Shown here piece after piece: positions 31,469 to 37,737 of a stretch of DNA of 37,846 bases. The position numbers and the translations under genes were made by a program. The notes under the pieces were generated by a model. The model saw only the letters and a program-made list of their open reading frames with translations. It ran no database searches and was not told the DNA's origin. Numbering within the stretch: the stretch's first letter is position 1; every line of letters starts with the position of its first letter. Source of the stretch: a virus; IMG/VR virus record IMGVR_UViG_3300025000_000044, positions 1 through 37,846 of that record. One strand, written 5' to 3'.

Positions 31469-31779
31469 ACCCTCAAAAATATATAATTAAATTCATGCTT
31501 GAAAAAGGAGATTGGGTTTGCGGAACTGAATTTATGAAAGAACATATCCCCGAATATAGAAGCCGGATAAATGAAATACGAAAAAGTGGAATAATGGTTG
31601 AGGCCCGAAGATGTCAACAACACAACCATAAGGGGAATTTACAAGAGTGGCGGTGGGCGCCAGAATCGCGTGTAACGCAAGAATCTGCCCAAATTTCGTA
31701 CGAAGCGTCCTGTGATGGAGAATTACATCCTATCTTCCAAAAAGCCCTCTTCCCTTATCAACCTAATTCGTATCATTAA
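31465..31779 (+). CDS. Winged-helix-like DNA-binding protein, 104 aa
   Basis: The order helix-helix-wing is suggested by KYIIKFMLEKGDWVCGTEFM, SRINEIRKSGIMVEARR and LQEWRW. Similar small phage wHTH proteins regulate or organise replication. Starts in an ATGA overlap with the annealing protein. Confidence 0.55.
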   Translation: MNPQKYIIKFMLEKGDWVCGTEFMKEHIPEYRSRINEIRKSGIMVEARRCQQHNHKGNLQEWRWAPESRVTQESAQISYEASCDGELHPIFQKALFPYQPNSYH

Positions 31780-31856
31780 ATGGGAGGGGATCGAATAAAG
31801 ATTATATTAGGATTGCCACAGAGAAACCGATACTTGGGGTTTTCGTTCTGACTTAT

Positions 31857-32171
31857 ATGGGGCTAACAAAACCAATCCCAGAAAATCTACGCAATAAAAT
31901 GGCAAGCGACCCATTTTACGAAAAGTGTTGTATAAGAAGCGAGGAGTGTTCGGGTAGAATTGAATGGCACCATAATCTCATTTACGCAGGACAGAGGCAA
32001 AACGCGAAGTTCTGTATCTTACCCGTTTGTTCTTACCACCATTCCATAGAGAAGCGAAAGGATATAAAAAAGCAACTAAACAGGATAATGGCGGTAAGAG
32101 CCACCCCTGATGACAAAATTCAATATCCACGGCTTAACTGGCAACAATATGAGTACAACTTCACGCGGTAA
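31857..32171 (+). CDS. HNH-like nuclease, 104 aa
   Basis: CCIRSEEC, IEWHHNLIYAGQRQN and ILPVCSYHHSIE form an HNH-like site (HH plus Cys pairs). Small proteins of this form occur in phage recombination modules. The gap before it, 31780-31856, is short and holds no convincing signal. It overlaps the next gene by 23 bp. Confidence 0.65.
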   Translation: MGLTKPIPENLRNKMASDPFYEKCCIRSEECSGRIEWHHNLIYAGQRQNAKFCILPVCSYHHSIEKRKDIKKQLNRIMAVRATPDDKIQYPRLNWQQYEYNFTR

Positions 32172-32493
32172 TTATTACAAAAGAAAAACGAGGGATTGGT
32201 ACGAAAAACAAGGATTCGTATGCCAGCTTTCGGAATTTACCTGTGGGATAATGGCCGGCAGAAGAACTTTTTACAGAAAAATAGATTTATTTGGAAGTGA
32301 TTTGATTTGTATGAATGGCAAGGAAATTATTTTTGCGAACAGCAAAGCGACAACGGAAGATCGTAAAGACGGCATTTCAAAAATGAAATCCGAGGCGAAG
32401 CTGGAATTTGAAAAATACCCGTTTCCAGAAAACGTTAAAAAACAGGTCATAATATGGCTTCCAAAGCAACAACCGCAAGTATTTAATCTATAA
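32149..32493 (+). CDS. Putative resolvase/nuclease-fold protein, 114 aa
   Basis: Start at 32149 (MSTTSRGNYY). The order SRGNYYKRKTRDWYEKQGFV, KIDLFGSDLI, KEIIFANSK resembles the PD-(D/E)XK or Holliday-junction-resolvase layout: basic helix, D-x-F-G-D, E-x-x-x-A-N-S-K. It probably works with the annealing protein and the HNH protein in recombination. Fold assignment is tentative. Confidence 0.5.
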   Translation: MSTTSRGNYYKRKTRDWYEKQGFVCQLSEFTCGIMAGRRTFYRKIDLFGSDLICMNGKEIIFANSKATTEDRKDGISKMKSEAKLEFEKYPFPENVKKQVIIWLPKQQPQVFNL

Positions 32494-32510
32494 TCAAGAG
32501 ATTAAAAAGC

Positions 32511-32678
32511 ATGGAGAGAATAAAAAATAAATTCGGAAACTTATGTTGTCCGTATTGTAAAATGGTATTAACCGAGGCAAGTTTTGAAACAGGCAAATGG
32601 CAATGTAGAAAATGTGAAAAATTGCTTAATTACGAAACTTTTAACAAATTTTATGCAGGAAATAAAAAGGGAAGATAA
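32511..32678 (+). CDS. Zinc-ribbon protein, 55 aa
   Basis: CCPYC (residues 13-17) and CRKC (about 34-37) make a classic zinc ribbon with a basic end. Located between nuclease and early genes; it overlaps the 32653 gene by 26 bp. Likely a single-strand-DNA or polymerase-binding factor, unproven. Confidence 0.65.
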   Translation: MERIKNKFGNLCCPYCKMVLTEASFETGKWQCRKCEKLLNYETFNKFYAGNKKGR

Positions 32679-33048
32679 AATAAATGAATATGTTTTACGC
32701 CTCGGTGGGAAAGTAACCCTGTTAGAACCCGTGGATTTGGGCCATAATTATTCCATAAAAGTAGGTGGCTCTATTACCGAAAAAACCGATAAGGATAATG
32801 AGGATGGAACTATTAACAGATACTTTAAATTTGAACCTGTGCAAGTTGAGATTATCTCACCCCTCGGAAAAACCATAAAAAGCAAAGACCCCCGATCAAA
32901 ATCTAAACTTCTTAGGGCTTGCATTTATAAACACTGGAAAGAATTTCCAAACGACATGTCAGATGAAGATTTTTATGACACCGTGCTTAACTATATCATT
33001 TCTAACTCTGAAAAAATAGCAGAAAAAGCATTAAAAGAATTTAATTAA
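32653..33048 (+). CDS. Hypothetical protein, 131 aa
   Basis: Start ATG at 32653; an upstream ATG at 32584 lies within the zinc-ribbon gene. A beta-rich core (VLRLGGKVTLLEPVDLGHNY, SIKVGGSITEKT) with a helical C-terminus (SEKIAEKALKEF). This composition suits an OB-like or swapped-hairpin fold, but no family is recognised. Confidence 0.55.
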   Translation: MQEIKREDKINEYVLRLGGKVTLLEPVDLGHNYSIKVGGSITEKTDKDNEDGTINRYFKFEPVQVEIISPLGKTIKSKDPRSKSKLLRACIYKHWKEFPNDMSDEDFYDTVLNYIISNSEKIAEKALKEFN

Positions 33049-33051
33049 GGT

Positions 33052-33177
33052 ATGACATTAAATACTTTTATTGAAAACGAATTTGGGATTAAACGAAAAA
33101 ACAACAGGTTATGTCTGGTGTGTAGAAAATATATCTTAAAAAAGAGTTGGAAAAAGCATATAAAGAGGTGTGGATAA
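33052..33177 (+). CDS. C2HC zinc-finger protein, 41 aa
   Basis: CLVC followed by KKSWKKHIKRCG gives a CxxC-H-C zinc-finger pattern. Start codon 3 bp after the previous stop. Its last codons contain the perfect TGTGGATAA box, so the gene's 3' end doubles as promoter-upstream DNA for the next operon. Confidence 0.6.
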   Translation: MTLNTFIENEFGIKRKNNRLCLVCRKYILKKSWKKHIKRCG

Positions 33178-33215
33178 GTCCACTACTTGACACTAATTTG
33201 AAAATTGAATAAATT
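33169..33215 (+). promoter_or_regulatory. Second early promoter with upstream TGTGGATAA box
   Basis: TGTGGATAA at 33169-33177 is followed after 9 bp by -35 TTGACA (33187-33192), a spacer of exactly 17 bp and -10 TAAATT (33210-33215). Predicted start near 33222, immediately at the 5' end of interlocked element 3. It drives the replication gene. Confidence 0.75.
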
Positions 33216-33222
33216 GGGGGTA

Positions 33223-33323
33223 TGGATAAAAGAGATGGGCAATTCGTAGATTTAAACCCCGTAGTAGAGACACAAGAAAGCCCTAAAAAGCTCTTTTATC
33301 CAACTCTGCTGCGGGATTTTAGT
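33223..33323 (+). promoter_or_regulatory. Interlocked-stem RNA leader, element 3
   Basis: Stem A: 33223-33234 with 33291-33302, 12 perfect bp. Stem B: 33258-33269 with 33304-33315, 12 bp with two G-U pairs, followed by ATTTTAGTTT. A short GGGC/GCCC pair (33237-33240 with 33280-33283) sits inside A. The gap A3'-B3' is one base. The transcript start coincides with the A arm. B plus the U-rich tail is a terminator candidate; A would prevent or delay it. Confidence 0.75.
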
Positions 33324-33333
33324 TTATGATTTT

Positions 33334-33672
33334 ATGGCAACAAGGAGGATGTTATCAGCAAGTATTTCTACGAGTCAAAGGGTTAGTAGAGTATCCAATC
33401 TCGCAAAACTAATCTTTACTTGGATTATTCCTCATTGTGATGACTTAGGACAGTTAGCCGGAGATTCCGATAGTGTAAAGTGGGAAATTATACCACGGAT
33501 CGAGGTTTCTGAAAAGGAGGTAGAAGATTGCTTAAAAGAAATGGAGGATGTCGGTTTGATAAAAAGATTCATAGTAAATGAAAAAATGTATCTAAAAATA
33601 AGCAATTTTGATAGTTTCCAGACCCTAAAAAACGATAGACCAGTGCAAAATATAGTAAAAAAAAAGCCCTAA
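33334..33672 (+). CDS. Replication initiator-like protein, N-terminal part (frame 0)
   Basis: A 112-residue product that looks like the N-terminal domain of phage replication organisers: SASISTSQRVSRVSNLAKLI, FTWIIPHCDDLGQLAGD, GLIKRFIVNEKMYLKIS, a winged helix with the DDxG motif. It ends soon after an A9 run. The -1 frame continues directly in the 33705 ORF, so the natural protein probably extends to 34172 after a slip at A-AAA-AAG. Confidence 0.7.
   Translation: MATRRMLSASISTSQRVSRVSNLAKLIFTWIIPHCDDLGQLAGDSDSVKWEIIPRIEVSEKEVEDCLKEMEDVGLIKRFIVNEKMYLKISNFDSFQTLKNDRPVQNIVKKKP
33657..33666 (+). other. Slippery A9-G site: programmed -1 frameshift or indel
   Basis: In frame 0 the codons read GTA AAA AAA AAG, so 33660-33666 is the heptamer A-AAA-AAG, the most efficient bacterial -1 slip signal known from dnaX. 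After slipping, the frame continues as KKKALKTNNIGIQRNPVES into the downstream ORF with no stop. A homopolymer sequencing error would look the same. Confidence 0.6.
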
Positions 33673-33687
33673 AAACTAATAATATTG

Positions 33688-33754
33688 GAATCCAACGGAA
33701 TCCAGTGGAATCCCAAGTAAGTAGAGTAAGTAGAGTAAGTAAGGAGATTAAGGA
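33688..33754 (+). repeat. Short tandem repeats GGAATCC and AGTAAGTAG
   Basis: GGAATCC-type units repeat three times directly after the slippery site, then AGTAAGTAG-type units repeat three times. They encode a flexible linker in the replication protein. Their position next to the slip site may matter for RNA structure or reflect replication slippage. Confidence 0.5.
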
Positions 33755-34172
33755 AGTAAATATAACTTCGCCTGACGGCGAACCTGCTGACGCAGGTAAG
33801 TTTATGAGAAACTATAACGAAAACGAACACTACAAAGAACCTACGGTTAATGCTAACACCGGAGAATTAGAAGAGGACGAGAAAAAAGAGAACCAAAACA
33901 AGGCATGGGTTGATTTCAGGGTGTTTTGGCTTAAATTATGGAGAGACAATCGTGGATTCGAGCCAGAAATCAGTTTAGTGGCTGATAAAAGCACGTTTCA
34001 CAGGCAATATAAGTTGCGCGGCCGGGACGAGGTAAGAAAAATAGCCGAGTATTACTTCACCCTTGAAAAGTCCCACAAATATCCCTCTATCACCGCTTGT
34101 TTCTCGGCAGACACCCTTAATCAGTGGAAAAATCGAGAATCACAAAAAACTATAATCATAGGCCATGGCTAA
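33705..34172 (+). CDS. Replication initiator-like protein, C-terminal part (-1 frame)
   Basis: The frame is open from the A9 run at 33657 onward; a GTG at 33705 could start it alone. A VSRVSRVSKE linker from a 9-bp AGTAAGTAG repeat leads to a charged domain with an aromatic block (WVDFRVFWLKLWRDNRGFEP) and SADTLNQWKN. This is the usual C-terminal part of phage replisome organisers. It overlaps the next gene by 8 bp. Confidence 0.65.
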   Translation: MESQVSRVSRVSKEIKEVNITSPDGEPADAGKFMRNYNENEHYKEPTVNANTGELEEDEKKENQNKAWVDFRVFWLKLWRDNRGFEPEISLVADKSTFHRQYKLRGRDEVRKIAEYYFTLEKSHKYPSITACFSADTLNQWKNRESQKTIIIGHG

Positions 34173-34671
34173 AATTTATATAAAAGCAATTCAAAATCCA
34201 TATAATGTTTCCGAAAAAGACGCAACAGAAATAGACCTTTTGTGGCGGGACGAAAGTATATCCAGTTCAAGAAAATTCCACATGGGAGTATTGTCTTTTG
34301 AAAAAGGCCAGATTAAATTGATCGAGTTGGAACGATCCATTGGAGATTCCGACAATAAAAGATTAAATCCTTATGATTTTGAACAGCGTAAAGTTATTGA
34401 TGATTTTGAAATGGAACTTAACGGCAGAGATTTTTTCCGATATACGCACAATCAGAAAATAATTCTTTGTAAAGATGAAAAATGTATTGTTTGGTCGGTT
34501 TGTCTACCGGATATGTTCACTGATTATTTTAGGAAATGGAATGGGCTTCAGTACGCCCGATCCTTGCGCGAAAAAGCCGAGCGTAAAAATTTGGACGAAT
34601 TGGGGAAACAGGAATTGGTCGAAAAATTATCATTTTCAGACGAAATAAATGTTAGCGAAATACCTTTTTAA
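34165..34671 (+). CDS. Hypothetical protein, 168 aa
   Basis: A mixed alpha/beta acidic protein (MAKIYIKAIQNPYNVSEKDA; FEMELNGRDFFRYTHNQKII; LCKDEKCIVWSVCLP). Located after the replication gene and translationally overlapping it, so perhaps a replication accessory. No motif recognised. Confidence 0.55.
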   Translation: MAKIYIKAIQNPYNVSEKDATEIDLLWRDESISSSRKFHMGVLSFEKGQIKLIELERSIGDSDNKRLNPYDFEQRKVIDDFEMELNGRDFFRYTHNQKIILCKDEKCIVWSVCLPDMFTDYFRKWNGLQYARSLREKAERKNLDELGKQELVEKLSFSDEINVSEIPF

Positions 34672-34675
34672 TTTT

Positions 34676-34870
34676 ATGAATGTAAATCCAAAACAAGCAT
34701 TAAAACATACAATGAATGGATTTGCAATTTTATCGCATGAAATTATGCTTAATGCCGATAATCCAGATTATCAAAATGAGCATTTTAAGGGTGAGGTGCG
34801 TAATAGATTAAAAAGATTAGAGAAAGAAATTGATGAATTAGAAAAATTAGATAAATCTTATGGAAAATAA
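34676..34870 (+). CDS. Helical hypothetical protein, 64 aa
   Basis: Start at 34676; the upstream ATG lies within the previous gene. An amphipathic coiled-coil region fills the C-terminal half (EVRNRLKRLEKEIDELEKLD). Overlaps the next gene by 11 bp. Function unknown. Confidence 0.55.
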   Translation: MNVNPKQALKHTMNGFAILSHEIMLNADNPDYQNEHFKGEVRNRLKRLEKEIDELEKLDKSYGK

Positions 34871-34967
34871 ACCCAAAAAAGACGAGTGTGAACATCGTTG
34901 GAAATATCCCCATTGTGGACTGTGTCATTATAAACCCAAGAAAAAGGTCGTAAAAAAAAACAAATAA
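34860..34967 (+). CDS. Small Cys/His protein, 35 aa
   Basis: CEHRW and CGLCH residues form a likely zinc-binding knuckle, followed by a Lys-rich tail. It overlaps the previous gene by 11 bp and is part of the tiny-protein array. Confidence 0.5.
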   Translation: MENKPKKDECEHRWKYPHCGLCHYKPKKKVVKKNK

Positions 34968-34998
34968 TAGAAATTTAAAGGTCGTATAAATTCTTTAG

Positions 34999-35298
34999 AT
35001 GAATAAAAATATGAAAAAATTAACATTAGGAAGTTTCAAAAGAGAAGGCAGTCAGGGAAGTTTCGGGCATAGGTTTTTTACGAAGTTGGAAGATGGCCGT
35101 GAGGTTGATTTAGAGAGTTGTTTAAGTGGTTATTGTGTGGGGATTTATGATAAAGACCTGAGTCTTATCGGCGAAAAAACTTGCACAAAAATTGAGGGAA
35201 TGTTGGAAAGTCAGATAATGCCAGGTTTTAGTATATTGACGGGCGAGGCATTAGAGAAAGCGGTTGAAATAGCAAATAAAATTCTAACCCCCCAATAA
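34999..35298 (+). CDS. Hypothetical protein, 99 aa (start 34999 or 35011)
   Basis: The sequence ATGAATAAAAATATGAAAAA offers two starts; the second fits the AATAAAAATATG context seen elsewhere. The protein has a beta-rich core (GSFGHRFFTKLEDGREVDLE; SCLSGYCVGIYDKD) and an end LTPQ that is encoded within the C-run junction motif. Family not recognised. Confidence 0.6.
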   Translation: MNKNMKKLTLGSFKREGSQGSFGHRFFTKLEDGREVDLESCLSGYCVGIYDKDLSLIGEKTCTKIEGMLESQIMPGFSILTGEALEKAVEIANKILTPQ

Positions 35299-35302
35299 AA
35301 AT

Positions 35303-35440
35303 ATGAATGACGAAATAATAAAAGACCAAAATCGGCTTTCTGTGTGTTGTGGCGCTCCGCTTTATTCGGACACGGATATATGCTCCGATTGCAAAGAACA
35401 CTCCGGCGAAGACGAACACAATGAACCAAAAGGAGAATGA
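35303..35440 (+). CDS. Small zinc-ribbon protein, 45 aa
   Basis: CCGAPLYSDTDICSDC is a zinc ribbon pattern (CC ... C-x2-C). Acidic C-terminus. Preceded by CCCCCCAATAAAAATATG. Ends in an ATGA overlap with the next gene. Confidence 0.6.
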   Translation: MNDEIIKDQNRLSVCCGAPLYSDTDICSDCKEHSGEDEHNEPKGE

Positions 35441-35844
35441 AATTAACTAATGCTCAACAAAGAGAAAAAGAAAACCTTGAATGGTTCAATCCTGATTTAT
35501 TTAAACAATTCCCTCCCCATAAAGGAGAACACGAAGAGTATTTGGTTCACAGTGAAAGAGGAGCTCTTATATCGGGGTTTCAGCACGGAAAAGAAAGATT
35601 TAATGTTTATTCAGAAGCCAAAAGGCGCAGGGGAATCACCATTCACGAATTATGGGAAGATAGTTTTTATAGCCGAGATGGTTCGTGGACAGGGTTCGTG
35701 GGTCTTTTGACAGAAGAAGACGGTTCACTTATTCCCGAACATATAAAAAATTATATTAAAAAAGAAATTTTTGCGGGACAAGATGCGGATAAAATTGATA
35801 GAATATACGAGGAGTTAAAAATTATGGATGTAATAAATCTATAA
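35437..35844 (+). CDS. Hypothetical protein, 135 aa
   Basis: A charged alpha/beta protein (AQQREKENLEWFNPDLFKQF; RGALISGFQHGKERFNVY). The Arg-Lys-rich middle (EAKRRRGITIHELWEDSF) could contact nucleic acids. Overlaps the zinc-ribbon gene. No family recognised. Confidence 0.6.
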   Translation: MKLTNAQQREKENLEWFNPDLFKQFPPHKGEHEEYLVHSERGALISGFQHGKERFNVYSEAKRRRGITIHELWEDSFYSRDGSWTGFVGLLTEEDGSLIPEHIKNYIKKEIFAGQDADKIDRIYEELKIMDVINL

Positions 35845-35895
35845 AATAAAAATATGATTTATACTAAGGGCGAAATTGAATAAAAAACATTACGT

Positions 35896-36201
35896 ATGAA
35901 AAAAGAAAAGAAAATAAATAATGGATTCGCCATTCATGTTCACCATGACGACTTAGTTGAGTATTGTTATGATTACAAAAAGCGGGTTGAATATATCAAA
36001 ACTGAGAAACCCGAAAATGAGCAAGAAATCCGTTTGCGAGTCTTTAAGATACTTCCTGAAGAAGCGTTGAACGATCTTCCGGAAGTATATCGGAAGGCGC
36101 ATAAGACGTGGCCACAAAAGTCCAAAAACGCCTTTCATAAGAAATGGTGCGTGCCGGAATGTCCGTGGGACGGAAGTAAATTGGTGTTCAAAATAAAATA
36201 A
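35896..36201 (+). CDS. Hypothetical protein, 101 aa
   Basis: It starts after a fresh ATG behind a short remnant peptide (35854-35880). Composition is basic and aromatic (IHVHHDDLVEYCYDYKKRVE; WCVPECPWDGSKL), with two C-terminal Cys. Probably a conserved phage accessory protein, function unknown. Confidence 0.6.
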   Translation: MKKEKKINNGFAIHVHHDDLVEYCYDYKKRVEYIKTEKPENEQEIRLRVFKILPEEALNDLPEVYRKAHKTWPQKSKNAFHKKWCVPECPWDGSKLVFKIK

Positions 36202-36205
36202 AACT

Positions 36206-36559
36206 ATGAAATTCAAAAACATAAAAGGAGGAACGGAAAAAGACGCTTACAATAAGTTTCCGTGGCTGGAAAGAGCCACATTTGAGAATGCGGATATTGA
36301 CATAACGAATGATTATCTCATTTGGGAAGACGGTTTTTGGGAAGGCGGCATTTGGGAAGACGGCATCTGGAAATACGGCGTTTGGAAATACGGCGTTTGG
36401 GAAGGCGGCATCTGGGAGTGCGGCTTTTGGGGATACGGCGTTTGGGAAGGCGGCGCTTGGAAAGACGGTTTTTGGGAAGACGGCTGGATGTGGGACAACA
36501 TCAATCAAAAATATCAAAGTGTCGTAAGAAAAGACGGGAAGTTTGAGATTGAGCAATAA
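36206..36559 (+). CDS. Trp-pentapeptide repeat protein, 117 aa
   Basis: After an N-terminal [10 protein letters not shown] stretch that resembles ordinary pentapeptide repeats, eleven units of W-x-x-G-x run from residue 40 to 94 (for example [15 protein letters not shown]). The DNA is a 15-bp tandem repeat. Such units would build a right-handed beta-helix with stacked Trp rings. Role unknown; other pentapeptide proteins mimic DNA or protect gyrase. Confidence 0.7.
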   Translation: MKFKNIKGGTEKDAYNKFPWLERATFENADIDITNDYLIWEDGFWEGGIWEDGIWKYGVWKYGVWEGGIWECGFWGYGVWEGGAWKDGFWEDGWMWDNINQKYQSVVRKDGKFEIEQ

Positions 36560-36586
36560 CGAGGGGATAACTAATCCCCCAAAAAT

Positions 36587-36799
36587 ATGAAGAAAATAAA
36601 ATTATTGGTTGATCATGGTGAAGCTAAAATCGGAGATGTTTTTATTCAAGGCCTATTTGAATCTCCTCGTTATTATAAATTTACCCCCAGAGAAAACTGG
36701 TATTGGAAAGAAGGTTCAAAAATAGAAGATAATAGTTTTTTGCCGGCGAGTTGTTTTACCGAAGAATTACAAGATGATTTTGAAGTTTTAACCCCTTAA
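36587..36799 (+). CDS. Hypothetical protein, 70 aa
   Basis: A beta-like small protein with aromatic clusters (YYKFTPRENWYWKEGSKIED; LPASCFTEEL). Preceded by CCCCCAAAAATATG and ending VLTP in the C-run junction motif. No family recognised. Confidence 0.55.
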   Translation: MKKIKLLVDHGEAKIGDVFIQGLFESPRYYKFTPRENWYWKEGSKIEDNSFLPASCFTEELQDDFEVLTP

Positions 36800-36814
36800 C
36801 CCCTCAATAAAAAT

Positions 36815-37270
36815 ATGAAAAATTATGCATACAAAGGAACCACAGTTAACTGGGTCAGAAGTCAAACGGCTATTGTTAAAATGCTTACTACAAGAGAAAT
36901 TTACGAAAGTCGTTTTACGAATTTAGAAGATAGATTTGCATTGGAATTTCGGGTAGTTGAAGCGGGGGTAACGAAGCCCCTTGCAATCCGGATCGTAGTG
37001 CCATTTCAGCATAAAGGGGAATTAGATTCCAAAAACCGCGAGAAAGAACTTAATCAAATGCACCGGATTCTTTTTCACCACTTAAAAGCTAAGTTTTTAG
37101 CAGTTGATTCAGGTCTTACAGAATTTATGGAAGAATTTATGCCGCACCTGATTGTAGCAGACAATAAAGGGAATAGCACCACACTCGGACAAATAATGTT
37201 GCCGCAATATAAAAAGAATCTTGAAGAGGGTAGGGGAGGAGAATTTAAGCTTTTAGGGGATGGGAAATAA
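36815..37270 (+). CDS. Hypothetical protein, 151 aa
   Basis: A soluble alpha/beta protein (YKGTTVNWVRSQTAIVKMLT; LAIRIVVPFQHKGELDSKNR; FLAVDSGLTEFMEEFMP). Preceded by CCCCTCAATAAAAATATG. Function unknown; length and pattern are consistent with a folded domain. Confidence 0.6.
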   Translation: MKNYAYKGTTVNWVRSQTAIVKMLTTREIYESRFTNLEDRFALEFRVVEAGVTKPLAIRIVVPFQHKGELDSKNREKELNQMHRILFHHLKAKFLAVDSGLTEFMEEFMPHLIVADNKGNSTTLGQIMLPQYKKNLEEGRGGEFKLLGDGK

Positions 37271-37274
37271 AATA

Positions 37275-37553
37275 ATGAATAAAAATATGAAAAAGGAAAA
37301 CTACGATTTTATTAAAGGTGTGGTTTCTCTGCTTTGGGTATTGGGTTGGCTACTTGCTATCTTCTTTTTTACAAATCAGCAATTCGTTGTATTTGAAATC
37401 AATAAAAAGTACGAAAAACAATATCCCTGTTTTACATCAGTTGATAAAACAAAATGGTGCGGTGGTGGTTCAAGGGCGATAGAGAATCTACTTGATAAAC
37501 TTAATAAGGGCGAGTGGGCTGTAGATTTTATTCCTATCCTAACTTCCCAATAA
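37275..37553 (+). CDS. Membrane protein, 92 aa (start 37275 or 37287)
   Basis: One strong N-terminal membrane segment (about 10-32, VVSLLWVLGWLLAIFFF) and an external-type domain with two Cys (YPCFTSVDKTKWCGG), probably a disulphide. Same double start ATGAATAAAAATATGAAAAA as at 34999. An early membrane protein; exclusion or signalling roles are possible but unproven. Confidence 0.6.
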   Translation: MNKNMKKENYDFIKGVVSLLWVLGWLLAIFFFTNQQFVVFEINKKYEKQYPCFTSVDKTKWCGGGSRAIENLLDKLNKGEWAVDFIPILTSQ

Positions 37554-37557
37554 AAAC

Positions 37558-37737
37558 ATGAAAATAATAAAATGCACAATTTGCGAAAAGCCATTCTTCA
37601 ATAATCCTAAAACTACCACGGATTATGCCACTGATTTTGACCCGACTGCTTGTCCTCAATGTAATGAAAATGCTCGCCAAAATTCTGTGCCACCCATTAA
37701 CAAGAAAACATTTTCCCCCCCCTCAATAAAAATATGA
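37558..37737 (+). CDS. Zinc-ribbon protein, 59 aa
   Basis: CTIC (residues 6-9) and CPQC (about 34-37) with an intervening acidic loop form a zinc ribbon. The end (TFSPPSIKI) is encoded by the C-run plus AATAAAAATATG junction and its TGA overlaps the ATG of the wrapping gene. Confidence 0.65.
   Translation: MKIIKCTICEKPFFNNPKTTTDYATDFDPTACPQCNENARQNSVPPINKKTFSPPSIKI

Noticed and set aside
35854-35880. Nine-residue ORF behind AATAAAAATATG
   Set aside because: Too short for a protein; it is probably a remnant of a deleted small gene at a junction motif.
36188-36556. Minus-strand and alternate-frame ORFs over the Trp-pentapeptide repeat
   Set aside because: The 15-bp repeat opens several frames at once; the low-complexity FPxxx products are shadows of the real repeat gene.
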